Below are positions 51,662 through 60,295 of a stretch of DNA of 64,000 nucleotides, piece after piece (within the stretch, counting starts at the first letter, position 1; each line of letters begins with the position of its first letter). The DNA lies in NCBI GenBank assembly GCA_965238265.1, contig OZ250185.1:2232001-2296000 (forward strand), given 5' to 3'. The notes under the pieces are model-generated. The model had not been told where the DNA came from, ran no database searches, and saw nothing but the letters and a program-made list of their open reading frames with translations. Source of the DNA: JAJDUF01 sp965238265. Lineage in GTDB: Bacteria > Chloroflexota > UBA11872 > UBA12225 > JAJDUF01. The translations under genes were made by a program, and so were the position numbers.

Positions 51662-51826
51662 GTAGGGGCGCAACATGTTGCGCCCGCCCCCCTGCGGAGC
51701 GGGGGGACCATAGGGGGGCCTAGTCAGTCTCAGTGCTATACTGGTTCCCGCTCGCTAGTAGCTCTATTGACACCCATTGCCGTGAAAATACCGTCTATCC
51801 GTCATTCCCGCTTTCGCGGGAATCCG
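51662..51826. repeat. family D, C and A hairpins in series
   Basis: D: GTAGGGGCGCAACATGTTGCGCC (51662-51684). C: GCCCCCCTGCGGAGCGGGGGGACCATAGGGGG (51686-51717). A: CCGTCATTCCCGCTTTCGCGGGAATCCGG (51799-51827), lying 23 bases before the SDR start. The same D-C order occurs at 30819-30871. Confidence 0.75.
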
Positions 51827-51849
51827 GAGCGCCGAGCGGGAGAGTCGTT

Positions 51850-52644
51850 GTGAGTAGGACGATTGACGAGCAGATCACGCGCAAGCTCTTCGACCTCTCC
51901 GGTCGGTGCGCCATCGTGACGGGCGCGGCCTCGGGGTTAGGCGAGGCCATTGCCGGGGGGCTGGCCGTGTTCGGCGCCGACGTTGCGCTCGCCGATGTCA
52001 ATGAGCGAGGGCTGGAGGAGGTGGCCGCGGCCATCCGCAGCATCGGACGACAAGCCTTGCCCATCGCCTGCGATGTGCGCGTCCGTGACCAAGTGCAGGC
52101 GCTCGTGGACCGGACGCTGGAAACCTTCGGTCGCGTGGATATCCTCGTCAATGCGGCGGGTATCGCGCGCCGCGCTCCGGCCGTGGAGCTGACCGACGCG
52201 GAGTGGGACGAGGTAGTGGCGATAGACCTGACCGGCGCCTTCCTCTGCGCGCAGGTGGTCGGGCGGGCCATGATCGCGCAGGGACAAGGCGGGCGCATCA
52301 TCAACATCGCCTCCATCGGCGCGCACGTCGGCGTGACGAGCGGCAACGCCAACTACTCGGCCGCCAAAGGTGGTCTGGTGGCAATGTCGAAGTGCCTCGC
52401 GCTCGAATGGGCGCCGCACAACATCCTGGTCAACTGCATCTCACCCACGCACTTCAACACGCCGCTCATCCAGCGCAACATGCAGAATCCCGAGGTCCGG
52501 GCGTACTACCTGTCGAACATTCCGCTCGGCCGGCTCGGTGAGCCGCCGGAGATCGTCGGCCCGGTGGTATTCCTGGCCTCCGACGCCGCCAGCATGGTCA
52601 CCGGCGCCACCGTCGTCGTTGACGGCGGACACATGGCCAAGTAA
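51850..52644 (+). CDS. SDR family oxidoreductase
   Basis: 264 residues from GTG 51850; earlier in-frame codons read through repeat A and are not counted. Cofactor motif TGAASGLG, NAAGIARRAP, catalytic Ser in IINIASIGAHVG, YSAAKGGLVAMSK with Tyr and Lys, and the C-terminal ASMVTGATVVVDGGHMAK. The Asp in ALADVNERGLEE after beta-2 suggests NAD preference. Resembles gluconate 5-dehydrogenase-like enzymes. It stands 69 bases before the E1 dehydrogenase on the same strand. Confidence 0.88.
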   Translation: MSRTIDEQITRKLFDLSGRCAIVTGAASGLGEAIAGGLAVFGADVALADVNERGLEEVAAAIRSIGRQALPIACDVRVRDQVQALVDRTLETFGRVDILVNAAGIARRAPAVELTDAEWDEVVAIDLTGAFLCAQVVGRAMIAQGQGGRIINIASIGAHVGVTSGNANYSAAKGGLVAMSKCLALEWAPHNILVNCISPTHFNTPLIQRNMQNPEVRAYYLSNIPLGRLGEPPEIVGPVVFLASDAASMVTGATVVVDGGHMAK

Positions 52645-52713
52645 CTGGCCGGGGGGTGAGGCGGGCGGGGCGAGCCGGTACCAAAGCGTCAGCTCTCACG
52701 GCAAGAAAAGGGC

Positions 52714-54744
52714 ATGAGTATGGCTATCGCAACCGCACCACAGACCCGCTTGGAAACCGACCTGAACACGGACCAGCTCCGCGAGATGTATGCGCTCATG
52801 TGGCGCATCCGCTATTTCGAAGAGACGGTGCTGGACCTGTTCAACAAGGGCCATATCCGCGGGACCGCCCATCTCTACATCGGCATGGAAGCGGTCGCGG
52901 CCGGCACGCGGGCGGCGATGGGGCCTGATGACTTCCTGGCGAGCACGCATCGCGGTCACGGGCATTGTCTGGCGATGGGCCTCGATCCGAAGCTGATGAT
53001 GGCGGAGCTACTCGGTCGCGGCGACGGGTACTGCAAGGGCAAGGGCGGCTCGATGCACGTGGCGTGCCTGGCCCTGGGGATGCTGGGAGCCGATGCTGTG
53101 GTGGGGGCGAACGCGCCGATCACCACCGGCGCGGCGCTGGCGGCGCGCCTGAAGGGCGAGGATCGCGTCGGGATCAGCTTTTTCGGCGACGGTGCTGCCA
53201 GTCAAGGGGTGGTGCTGGAGGCACTCAACATCGCCGCCGTGTCCAAGCTACCCGTCGTCTTTATCTGCGAGAACAACCAATGGGCCTTATCCACTTCGAT
53301 CCAGGCCACGCTCTCCGTGCCGGACGTGGCTACCCGCGCCCAGGGCTTCGGACTGCCCAGCGCAATCGTGGACGGTCAAGATGGCCTTGCCATGCATGCG
53401 GCGGCTCAGGAGGCAGTCACGCGGGCACGCGCCGGTGAAGGCCCTACCCTGATCGAGGCGAAGACGTACCGCTTCCATACGCACTCCGCCTTTGCGACGA
53501 AAGACCCGCGCGCAGCCGACGAAGTGGCGTTCTGGAAGAGCCGCGACCCCATCGCGATCCTCGGTGAGAAGCTGCTGGGCGCCGGTGTGCTTACCGCAGC
53601 CGAGGCGGAGACGCTGCGTGTACACGAAGCGGCCCTGGCGCAAGAAGCGGCCGACTTCGCCGTAGCCAGCCCATATCCGGCGCCGGAGGAGGCCTTAACC
53701 GACGTCTTCCTTCCCGCTGAGACGGAGAGCTATAGCGAGCCGGGCCACCCGGCGCCGGATGCTGGCGTCCGACAGATCAATATGGTCGAAGCGCTCAACG
53801 AGGCCCTGCACGAGGAGATGGAGCGCGACCCGACTGTCTTCATCATGGGCGAGGACATCGGCAACATCGGCGGCCTGTTCGGAGTGACCGGCGGCCTGCT
53901 GGAGCGGTTCGGCGAGGAGCGTATCCGCGAGATGCCGATTTCCGAGCCGGGCTACACCGGCGTCGGGGTAGGTGCGGCCATCGCCGGCGCGCACCCGGTC
54001 GTCGAAATACAGGTGATGGATTTCCTGTCGTTGACGATGGACCAGCTCGCCAACCACGCCGCCAAGCTACGCTACATGACCGGCGGTCAGGCGTCGGTGC
54101 CGATGGTGTTGCGCGGCGTCGTGATGACCGGCATCGGCCTGGCGGCGCAGCATTCGCAGAGCCTCGAAGCGTGGGTCGCGCATATTCCGGGCCTCAAGGT
54201 CATCATGCCCAGCACGCCCTACGACGCCAAGGGCCTGCTCAAGAGCGCCATCCGCGACGGCAACCCGGTCGTCTGCTTCGAGAAGCGCCTGCTCTACGCC
54301 GCGACCGGTCCGGTGCCGGAGGAGGAGTATCTCGTTCCCTTTGGCCAAGCCGCCATCCGCCGGACCGGCGCCGATCTGACGATTGTCGCCAGCGGCCTGT
54401 CGGCTCACATGGCCATCGAGGCCGCAGAGACGCTGGCCGCCGAGGGCGTCGAGGCAGAGGTCATTGACCTGCGGACCTTGGTGCCACTCGATATGGACAC
54501 GATCATCGAGTCGGTAGCCAAGACCCACCGCGTGATCGTCGCCAACGACGGCTATCGCAACTGCGGCTTCGCAGCAGAAGTGATGGCGAGGATCATGGAG
54601 CAAGGGTTCGACTACCTGGACGCGCCGATCATGCGCGTGACCTCGGAAGACGTTCCGATCCCCTGCTCCGAAGCACTGGAGCAGGTGGCGCTGATTAGCG
54701 CCGAGAAGATCGCCACGACCGCCCGCGAGCTACTGGAAGCCTAG
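52714..54744 (+). CDS. fused alpha-beta E1 component of a 2-oxo acid (pyruvate/acetoin-type) dehydrogenase
   Basis: 676 residues. Residues 1-330 are an E1 alpha subunit (MWRIRYFEETVLDLFNKGHIRGTAHLYIG; ThDP motif GDGAASQGVVLEALNIAAVSKLPVVFICENN). Residues about 350-676 are an E1 beta subunit (VRQINMVEALNEALHEEMERDPTVFIMGEDIGNIGGLFGVTGGL; EMPISEPGYTGVGVGAAIAGAHPVVEIQVMDFL). The junction is a short acidic linker. Separate subunits are the norm; the natural fusion is seen in some Chloroflexota and Actinobacteria. No E2, E3 or lipoate gene is nearby, so the complex partners lie elsewhere. ATG at 52714 behind AAAAGG. Confidence 0.9.
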   Translation: MSMAIATAPQTRLETDLNTDQLREMYALMWRIRYFEETVLDLFNKGHIRGTAHLYIGMEAVAAGTRAAMGPDDFLASTHRGHGHCLAMGLDPKLMMAELLGRGDGYCKGKGGSMHVACLALGMLGADAVVGANAPITTGAALAARLKGEDRVGISFFGDGAASQGVVLEALNIAAVSKLPVVFICENNQWALSTSIQATLSVPDVATRAQGFGLPSAIVDGQDGLAMHAAAQEAVTRARAGEGPTLIEAKTYRFHTHSAFATKDPRAADEVAFWKSRDPIAILGEKLLGAGVLTAAEAETLRVHEAALAQEAADFAVASPYPAPEEALTDVFLPAETESYSEPGHPAPDAGVRQINMVEALNEALHEEMERDPTVFIMGEDIGNIGGLFGVTGGLLERFGEERIREMPISEPGYTGVGVGAAIAGAHPVVEIQVMDFLSLTMDQLANHAAKLRYMTGGQASVPMVLRGVVMTGIGLAAQHSQSLEAWVAHIPGLKVIMPSTPYDAKGLLKSAIRDGNPVVCFEKRLLYAATGPVPEEEYLVPFGQAAIRRTGADLTIVASGLSAHMAIEAAETLAAEGVEAEVIDLRTLVPLDMDTIIESVAKTHRVIVANDGYRNCGFAAEVMARIMEQGFDYLDAPIMRVTSEDVPIPCSEALEQVALISAEKIATTARELLEA

Positions 54745-54825
54745 CTGCGGTGCCGGTTTCCGGGGGCTTGGTGCTCTTTTCCCTCACCCTCAATCCCTCT
54801 CCCAGGGGCAAGGGAGGATCAAGAC

Positions 54826-54873
54826 ACCTACCCCCAACCCCCTCCCTAACAGGGAAGGGGCCGGGGGTTAGGT
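54826..54873. repeat. family B short element
   Basis: ACCTACCCCCAACCCCCTCC-CTAACAGGG-AAGGGGCCGGGGGTTAGGT: a single 48-bp hairpin with near-perfect complementary arms, between the convergent E1 and symporter genes. May also work as a bidirectional terminator. Confidence 0.7.
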
Positions 54874-54890
54874 CCAACCCGTTTTCCGAT

Positions 54891-56414
54891 TCAGGCTGGG
54901 TCGGCCCCTGCCATTGACCGGTCGAACAGTGCCACGACCTCCTCGGAAGGCTTGGATGTGAGGAGTGTGACGGCGACAGCCACCGGCATTGCTATGAGGA
55001 AGCCGGGCGTGGCGGGCTGAATATCCCATAGCCCGCCGGGGCCGCCGGAGAGGTATCCCCAGACGGAGGAGACGACCGTGCCGGTGATGATGGACGCCAG
55101 CGCGCCCCAGAAATTGAACCGACGCCAATACAGCGCCAGAATGGTGACGGGGCCAAACGCTGCGCCCATGCCGCCCCAAGCGTAGGCGACCAAGTTCTCT
55201 ACCGAATCGGGGTTGAGTATCGAAAGGAGGGCGGCGATGATACCGATAATCACGAGCAGCAGGCGGCCCAGCCAGACCCGGACAAAGGCGCCCAGCACAT
55301 AGACGTACCGCTTCGCATAGGCGAGCCTCCTGATGAACGGCAGGTCGTCGGTGGCGACCGCGGATGCTAGGAGTAGCTGCGAATCCGCGGTGCTCATGAC
55401 GGCTGCAATCACCGCCGTTAGCAGGAGACCGGTCACTACGGGATGGAAGAACACTTCCGAGACCACGAGATAGACCCGCTCCGGGTCCTCCATGACCTCC
55501 GCCAGCACACCCGCTTCCGAAAGGGCAACTAATGCAACCAGGCCGAGCAGCATTCCGAAGGTGTACGTGAAAAAGCTCCACGACGTGCCAATGTCGCGGC
55601 TGGCCGGTATCTTCGATTCGCTCTCCAGCGCCATGAAGCGCTGCAATATCCGCTGAGAACCGAAAGCACCCAGACCCCAGCCGGCGACGGAGAGCAGGAA
55701 GAAAATGCCAATCGGCTCGCCGTCGGCATCGGTCAGCGGGTTCCAGAAGCCGGCGGGTGTTGCTCCGGCGCCCTGGAAAGGGTTGTCCGTTATGAAGATC
55801 AACGTGAGCACCAAGACAATAAAGCTGCCCACCATCAGGATGGCCTGAAATACGTCAGTCCTGGAGACCGCCAAGAAACCACCGATGAAGGTATAGGAGG
55901 CGACGGCGATGAGCGTTATCAGGACACCCCACGTCGCGTCCAGCCCGAACACCGTATTTAGCAGCTTGGAGCCGGCAATCATGCCGGAGCTGATATAGAA
56001 GATGACGAAGAAGATAGTGATAAAGCCGGAGAGGGTCCGCAGCACTCCCGTCCTATCCCGAAAGCGTCGCTCGAAGAACTCCGGCAAGGTGAGGGAGTCT
56101 TCGGCTGCGATGGTGTAGCGGCGCAACCGCTTGGCTAGGATTGTCCAGTTGAGCCAGAGGCAAACCACGATGAAGAGCACGAGCCAGATGTGGATAAGGC
56201 CGTCCTGGAAGGCCAGGGCCGGGAGTACCAGCATCGTCCAGCCGCTCGACGTGGAGGAGCCGGCGCTCAGTGCGGACGTGATGGTGCCCACCCGCCGGCC
56301 GCCGAGGACATAGTCCGACATCTCCTGCATCCCGCGGGCGCGGACTACCGCTATGCCGATCAGTGCCACGAAATAGACTAGGAAGACAGTAAGAATCCAA
56401 GGACTGAAGCCCAT
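54891..56414 (-). CDS. sodium/solute symporter (PutP-like, SSS family)
   Basis: 507 residues from ATG 56414 behind a run of G; the frame continues upstream without family sequence. About 13 hydrophobic segments. YVLGGRRVGTITSALSAGSSTSSGWTMLVLPALAF matches the PutP start including the Na+-site residues, GGFLAVSRTDVFQAILM and GWGLGAFGSQRILQRFMALES are typical, and STADSQLLLASAVATDDLPF follows. Sodium/proline symport is the closest guess, but pantothenate and other solutes are possible. Confidence 0.88.
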   Translation of the reverse strand: MGFSPWILTVFLVYFVALIGIAVVRARGMQEMSDYVLGGRRVGTITSALSAGSSTSSGWTMLVLPALAFQDGLIHIWLVLFIVVCLWLNWTILAKRLRRYTIAAEDSLTLPEFFERRFRDRTGVLRTLSGFITIFFVIFYISSGMIAGSKLLNTVFGLDATWGVLITLIAVASYTFIGGFLAVSRTDVFQAILMVGSFIVLVLTLIFITDNPFQGAGATPAGFWNPLTDADGEPIGIFFLLSVAGWGLGAFGSQRILQRFMALESESKIPASRDIGTSWSFFTYTFGMLLGLVALVALSEAGVLAEVMEDPERVYLVVSEVFFHPVVTGLLLTAVIAAVMSTADSQLLLASAVATDDLPFIRRLAYAKRYVYVLGAFVRVWLGRLLLVIIGIIAALLSILNPDSVENLVAYAWGGMGAAFGPVTILALYWRRFNFWGALASIITGTVVSSVWGYLSGGPGGLWDIQPATPGFLIAMPVAVAVTLLTSKPSEEVVALFDRSMAGADPA

Positions 56415-56473
56415 ATGACCCCCCCCCATAGCTAGCGTGGTAAGTCGGAGCAACGACGTTGGAGGCGGCCTGA

Positions 56474-57475
56474 TTAACTCGATGCTCCGTCGGCACCGGT
56501 GGCCGAAGGCTGTGGTGGTGGCGGCTGCTCGGCTTCCGGCTGCTCCCGCGGTGGCAAGAGCAGCGAGGCCGCCACGGACGCGACGAGCACGAGCGCGATG
56601 ACACCCAGCGAGATGGCCGTTGGCAATTCGTAATCGAACCATAAATGCAGGGCGTCCTTACTGAGCATCTTCACGCCGACGAGCGCCAGGATAACACCCA
56701 GACCGGTGCTGAGATAGGCGAGTGAGCGGATCATGCCGGCCAGCAGGAAGTACAGCGCCCGTAGACCCAGAATGGCGAACACATTCGAGGTAAAGACGAT
56801 AAATGGGTCAAGGGTGATTCCCAGGATAGCGGGCACGGAGTCGACGGCAAACACAACGTCCGTCGTCTCGACGACCACGAGCACCGCCAGCATCGGGGTG
56901 GCCATCAGCTTGCCGGCGTGACGCACGAAGAAGCGCTGGCCGTGATACTCCTCGGTGAGCGGCACCAAACGGCGCATGAGCCGCAGTACCGGATTTTCGC
57001 CCGGATCGACTTCGATGTCGCTATTGCGGGCCAACTTGATCCCGGTGTAGACGAGGAACGCGCCCAGAATATAGAACATCCAAGTAAAGTTCTGGAGGAG
57101 CGCGACGCCGGCGAAAATGAAGATGCCCCGGAAGACCATCGCGCCCACAATGCCCCAGAACAAGACGCGGTGCTGGTACTCCGGTGCGACGGCGAAGTAC
57201 GTGAAGATCAGCGCAAAGACGAACACGTTGTCTACGGAGAGGCTGTATTCGACGAGGTAGCCGGTGATGTACGCCAGACTCGGCTCCGAGCCTTGCCACA
57301 CCCATAGGAGTACCGCAAAGGAGAGGCCGAGTGTGACCCAGCCCGCCGTCCACAGACCGGCCTCACGGCTCGAAACCACGTGTGCCCTGCGGTTGAGGAC
57401 CAGGAGATCGAAGCACAGCAACGACAGGATTACGGCAATGAAGGCGACCCAGACCCACCATTCAACCTCTACCAT
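56474..57475 (-). CDS. TerC/Alx family integral membrane protein
   Basis: 333 residues; GGAGGG 11 bases before ATG 57475. About eight hydrophobic helices with the acidic family motifs EYSLSVDNVFVFALIF and VETTDVVFAVDSVPAILGIT. TerC/Alx proteins are linked to manganese efflux and to metalation of exported proteins. The C-terminal tail is Pro/Gln-rich. A structured leader with a possible attenuator lies upstream. It is 59 bases upstream of the symporter on the same strand. Confidence 0.9.
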   Translation of the reverse strand: MVEVEWWVWVAFIAVILSLLCFDLLVLNRRAHVVSSREAGLWTAGWVTLGLSFAVLLWVWQGSEPSLAYITGYLVEYSLSVDNVFVFALIFTYFAVAPEYQHRVLFWGIVGAMVFRGIFIFAGVALLQNFTWMFYILGAFLVYTGIKLARNSDIEVDPGENPVLRLMRRLVPLTEEYHGQRFFVRHAGKLMATPMLAVLVVVETTDVVFAVDSVPAILGITLDPFIVFTSNVFAILGLRALYFLLAGMIRSLAYLSTGLGVILALVGVKMLSKDALHLWFDYELPTAISLGVIALVLVASVAASLLLPPREQPEAEQPPPPQPSATGADGASS

Positions 57476-57500
57476 CCGGCTTCACCCTCCGTGGCTCGAA

Positions 57501-57546
57501 TAAAAATGCCGACGGCCATCCCGGCACTGCTGGGCGCGGCACCGTC
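57501..57546 (-). promoter_or_regulatory. candidate transcription attenuator in the terC leader
   Basis: On the minus strand: GACGG (57546-57542) can pair with CCGTC (57515-57511). Alternatively TGCCG (57526-57522) pairs with CGGCA (57511-57507), and the latter is followed immediately by TTTTTATT, giving an intrinsic-terminator-like hairpin. The two pairings share a base and compete. The T-tract ends 26 bases before the ATG. I did not find the conserved bases of the yybP-ykoY manganese riboswitch, so the ligand, if any, is unknown. Confidence 0.4.
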
Positions 57547-57703
57547 AGTTCCGCGCGTACGCGCGTGTGGTAGCCTAGCTGAAGTGTACCCGCTACGGTG
57601 CCTTTTACCATAGCAGCGCACGGTTTTACCCACGTGCAGCTCCCGGCCGTTTCGCCCGCTCACAACGCCGGCACGCATCAGGCCGGGGAGTAAGGAGTTG
57701 ACC

Positions 57704-58075
57704 ATGCCCTACTTGGCCCCCCAAGACGCCAACAACGAGATCAGCACGATGATCGAGGCGATCAAGGCCAGGCGCGGGCCGCCACCGTGGCGGGAACCGC
57801 TCGTCGCCACGCCGGCCTTTCGCCAAGTGCTCCTGTACTGGACGCCGGGAGAGCAGCTCACTCCCCACTGGCACCCTCGCGCCAGCGAATCGTTCCTGGT
57901 GTTGGAGGGGAGCGGCACGTTCAAGATCGGTGATGCCCCACCGGTCGAGGTGCAGCCGGGCAACTGTTTACTTGCTCAACCCGGTGTCCCCCACGAGATA
58001 ACGGTCAGCGCGACCGAACCCTTGCTCATCCTCGCCACGGTCGCCCCCAACGAGCCGGACGACACCTATGAATAG
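57704..58075 (+). CDS. cupin domain protein
   Basis: 123 residues from ATG 57704 (TAAGGAG upstream). The single cupin barrel shows WTPGEQLTPHWHPRASESFLVLEGSGTFKIGD (metal ligands His, His, Glu) and QPGNCLLAQPGVPHEITV (last His). Mono-cupins of this type are small-molecule enzymes or metal-binding sensors; the specific role cannot be told. No clear operon. Confidence 0.85.
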   Translation: MPYLAPQDANNEISTMIEAIKARRGPPPWREPLVATPAFRQVLLYWTPGEQLTPHWHPRASESFLVLEGSGTFKIGDAPPVEVQPGNCLLAQPGVPHEITVSATEPLLILATVAPNEPDDTYE

Positions 58076-58117
58076 CCGCTATCACGATGCACAGCCCACC
58101 GGCGTCTGTGGATTGTT

Positions 58118-58417
58118 TATAGAAGTCCCTCGTCACGCTTGCGACGAGTCAAGTCGCGGTACTCGCGGCGTGACATTGGACACTTGATAAGCCGCTCGAA
58201 CTCTTCCGCAGTCAGCCGTGTGGCTCGCCGGATACTGGCGAGGGTACCCCTAGGAACGGAGCCACCCCGATGAACCTGGGGGCGAGTGATGCGGAGAAGC
58301 CTCCTCCCATGCCATCACTACCCAGCAGCTCACTTCGCCGCGGCGCCTCGTCTCGTCGCACACCTTCAGGTCGAGGGCCTGGGCAACTTCCCGCGGCCTG
58401 AAGTCAAGCCGCGGCAT
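58118..58417 (-). pseudogene. HicA-like toxin, frameshifted
   Basis: The N-terminal part (ATG 58417: PRLDFRPREVAQALDLKV) is in one frame. The C-terminal part is in another: RITRPQVHRGGSVPRGTLASIRRATRLTAEEFERLI, ending CPMSRREYRDLTRRKRDEGLL at 58118. The break lies around 58290-58345. The VHRGGSVPRGTL stretch is the HicA core strand and helix. Overlaps the 3-prime end of the antitoxin gene by 14 bases, as in working TA pairs. Confidence 0.6.
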
Positions 58418-58829
58418 CTTGGCAGCCCGCGGCGGCACCACACCTGGCACCATCAGTGCCGCTGTGGCCCGCCACTTGGATTACGAGATCAGCGAGGATG
58501 CACTGCCAGGATCGCGGGAGCTTACCTAGCTCATTGGCCGGCGTCCGTCGAAGCTCCTCGTGGAGCGCAATGATGTCGAGCTGCAGCGCTGCAAGCGCTT
58601 CCGGCTCAGTGTCGCCATGCCCTGTTGCCTCGACCTCCACGAAACGTGCCGTTACACCGTCATCGTACTCTTCGGTCAAGACCCAGATCGGTCGTGCGAG
58701 GCGATACTGCCCAGAGCCGAGGCCCGAGAGCATCATGTGACGCACCACCGGCCTGGCAGCCAAGCTGTCGCGCAGGTCAGCAATCTCGGTACGTAACATC
58801 TCTACCTCTTGACGCAGCAGCGCCAACAC
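58404..58829 (-). CDS. HicB-like antitoxin
   Basis: 141 residues. An N-terminal helical stretch (LRQEVEMLRTEIADLRDSL) precedes the HicB-like domain: PIWVLTEEYDDGVTARFVEVEATGHGDTEPEALAALQLDIIALHEELRRTPANELGKLPRSWQCIL. It is the upstream, intact member of a pair whose toxin is frameshifted. The last residues (from about 120) read over the toxin start and may not be functional. Confidence 0.6.
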   Translation of the reverse strand: MLALLRQEVEMLRTEIADLRDSLAARPVVRHMMLSGLGSGQYRLARPIWVLTEEYDDGVTARFVEVEATGHGDTEPEALAALQLDIIALHEELRRTPANELGKLPRSWQCILADLVIQVAGHSGTDGARCGAAAGCQDAAA

Positions 58830-58963
58830 CCGCCGGTCGGCTGCTCAGTCACTGTCGTCCTCCTCGGTGTAGCTCTCGTATCCTAGCACGCGAGTAGCCC
58901 CCGGCGGGTCCGGCCAGTTGGAGAGCAGTGGCCGGCGCAGAGGCCGGCGCAGGTACGTCGCGG

Positions 58964-59308
58964 CTAGTTCGGGCGCTGGCTATCCGGGGAAGCCCGGCGC
59001 GACCCACGCTCGGCACGCTCGGCGAGGAAGTCGTCGCTATAGAAGCCGGTCTCCTGGCCCCGGTACACCGTCACCAGGAAGTCATCGCGGGCCACCTCGG
59101 CCGAGAGCACGAGCGCATCGTCAATCCGCTCGATAAGGTCGAGCAGCGCCCCCTCGGTCATGTCCTCTTCCAGGATGAGCGAGGCGTACACGTCGCGCTG
59201 CGTGTAGTGCAGGTCAACATGCCCGATCCGCTTCTCCCCGTCGAGCAGATGATAGCCCTCCGAGGCGGCGGTGCGATACTGTCGCTCAAACCGCACGCTA
59301 TCACTCAT
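58964..59308 (-). CDS. small hypothetical protein
   Basis: 114 residues from ATG 59308, or nine codons more from ATG 59335; neither has a strong ribosome site. Beta-rich, acidic: VRFERQYRTAASEGYHLLDGEKRIGHVDLHYTQRDVYASLILEEDMTEGALLDLIERIDDALV. No family recognised. Downstream of nadC on the same strand with a 49-base gap, so it may be cotranscribed. Confidence 0.5.
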   Translation of the reverse strand: MSDSVRFERQYRTAASEGYHLLDGEKRIGHVDLHYTQRDVYASLILEEDMTEGALLDLIERIDDALVLSAEVARDDFLVTVYRGQETGFYSDDFLAERAERGSRRASPDSQRPN

Positions 59309-59357
59309 AGTGGTCTCATTGTGCAGATTTGGCATTCAGGCAGCCTCTCACCTGCGG

Positions 59358-60260
59358 CTAGGCTCCTAGCTCCGCAAAGTCTAACCCTAAATCGAGGGCC
59401 GGCGCAGAGTGGGTCAACGCGCCGACCGAGATGATGTCCACGCCGGCCTCAGCGTGGGCACGCACCGTCTCCAACGTCACTTGCCCCGATGCCTCCGTGA
59501 TCGCGCGGCCGGCCACCAGCCCGACCGCCGTTTCGGTCTCCTCCGGTGACATGTTGTCGAACGTGATGGCGTCGGCGCCCGCAGCGAGCGCTTCCTCGAC
59601 TTGCGCCAGCGTATCTACCTCGACCTGCACTCGCAGCGTGTGCGGCGCTTGCGCCCGCGCCCGCGCGATGGCGGTGCGGACCGAGCCGGCCACCAGCAAG
59701 TGATTGTCCTTGATGAGGATGCCATCGTAGAGCGCCTGGCGATGATTACGCCCCCCGCCGGCGCGCACGGCGTACTTCTCCAGCAGGCGTAGGCCCGGCG
59801 TCGTCTTGCGGGTCTCCACGATGGTCGCGCGGGTGCCCTGGACGGCAGCGACGTACCGGGCCGTCAGCGTCGCAGTGCCCGACAGACGCTGGACGAAGTT
59901 GAGCGCCACCCGCTCCGCGGTCAGGATGCCGCGCGCCGGCCCCCGCACGGTCAAGACGCGCTGACCGGGCGCCAGCCGCGCGCCGTCTTGCCGGTGATAC
60001 TCGACCGCTACCTGCGGCTCCACGAGCGCGAAGGCAAGCGCGGCCACCTCGGCTCCCGCCAGCACGCCAGCCGTCCGCGCGACCAGGTGCGCTATGGCGC
60101 GGGCGGTCCGCGGCACCACCGCAGTTGCCGTGATGTCGCCCGGCCCCACGTCCTCCGCCAAGGCCCGCTGCACCATTGCCCGCACCAGGGCCGGATCAGG
60201 CGGCTCAAGTAGGGGCGCACCATGTTGCGCCTCTACTGAGGGGATTGAATGCTCCAACAC
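59358..60260 (-). CDS. nadC: nicotinate-nucleotide pyrophosphorylase (carboxylating)
   Basis: Quinolinate phosphoribosyltransferase of NAD synthesis. 300 residues from GTG 60260, seven bases after AGGAG. Family blocks: DITATAVV, LNFVQRLSGTATLT, VETRKTTPGLRLLEKYAVRAGGGRNHR, LIKDNHL, VEVDTLAQVEEALAAGADAITFDNMSPE and VDIISVGALTHSAPALDLGLDF. Residues 9-17 (VEAQHGAPL) are the in-frame translation of a family D hairpin, so the N-terminus is partly repeat-derived. It lies 36 bases after serA. No nadA or nadB in the window. Confidence 0.95.
   Translation of the reverse strand: MLEHSIPSVEAQHGAPLLEPPDPALVRAMVQRALAEDVGPGDITATAVVPRTARAIAHLVARTAGVLAGAEVAALAFALVEPQVAVEYHRQDGARLAPGQRVLTVRGPARGILTAERVALNFVQRLSGTATLTARYVAAVQGTRATIVETRKTTPGLRLLEKYAVRAGGGRNHRQALYDGILIKDNHLLVAGSVRTAIARARAQAPHTLRVQVEVDTLAQVEEALAAGADAITFDNMSPEETETAVGLVAGRAITEASGQVTLETVRAHAEAGVDIISVGALTHSAPALDLGLDFAELGA
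60209..60236. repeat. family D hairpin within the nadC N-terminus
   Basis: GTAGGGGCGCA-CCATG-TTGCGCCTCTAC, near-complementary arms of 11-12 bases. Other copies at 30819, 30898, 30942 and 51662 lie between genes; this one is translated in frame. Confidence 0.75.
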
Positions 60261-60295
60261 CTCGTACTCCTATCGGATCGGGCGGCCCTGACGGG

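Noticed and set aside
57476..57650. yybP-ykoY manganese riboswitch upstream of terC
   Set aside because: The conserved core sequence blocks of that riboswitch were not found; only a possible attenuator is reported.
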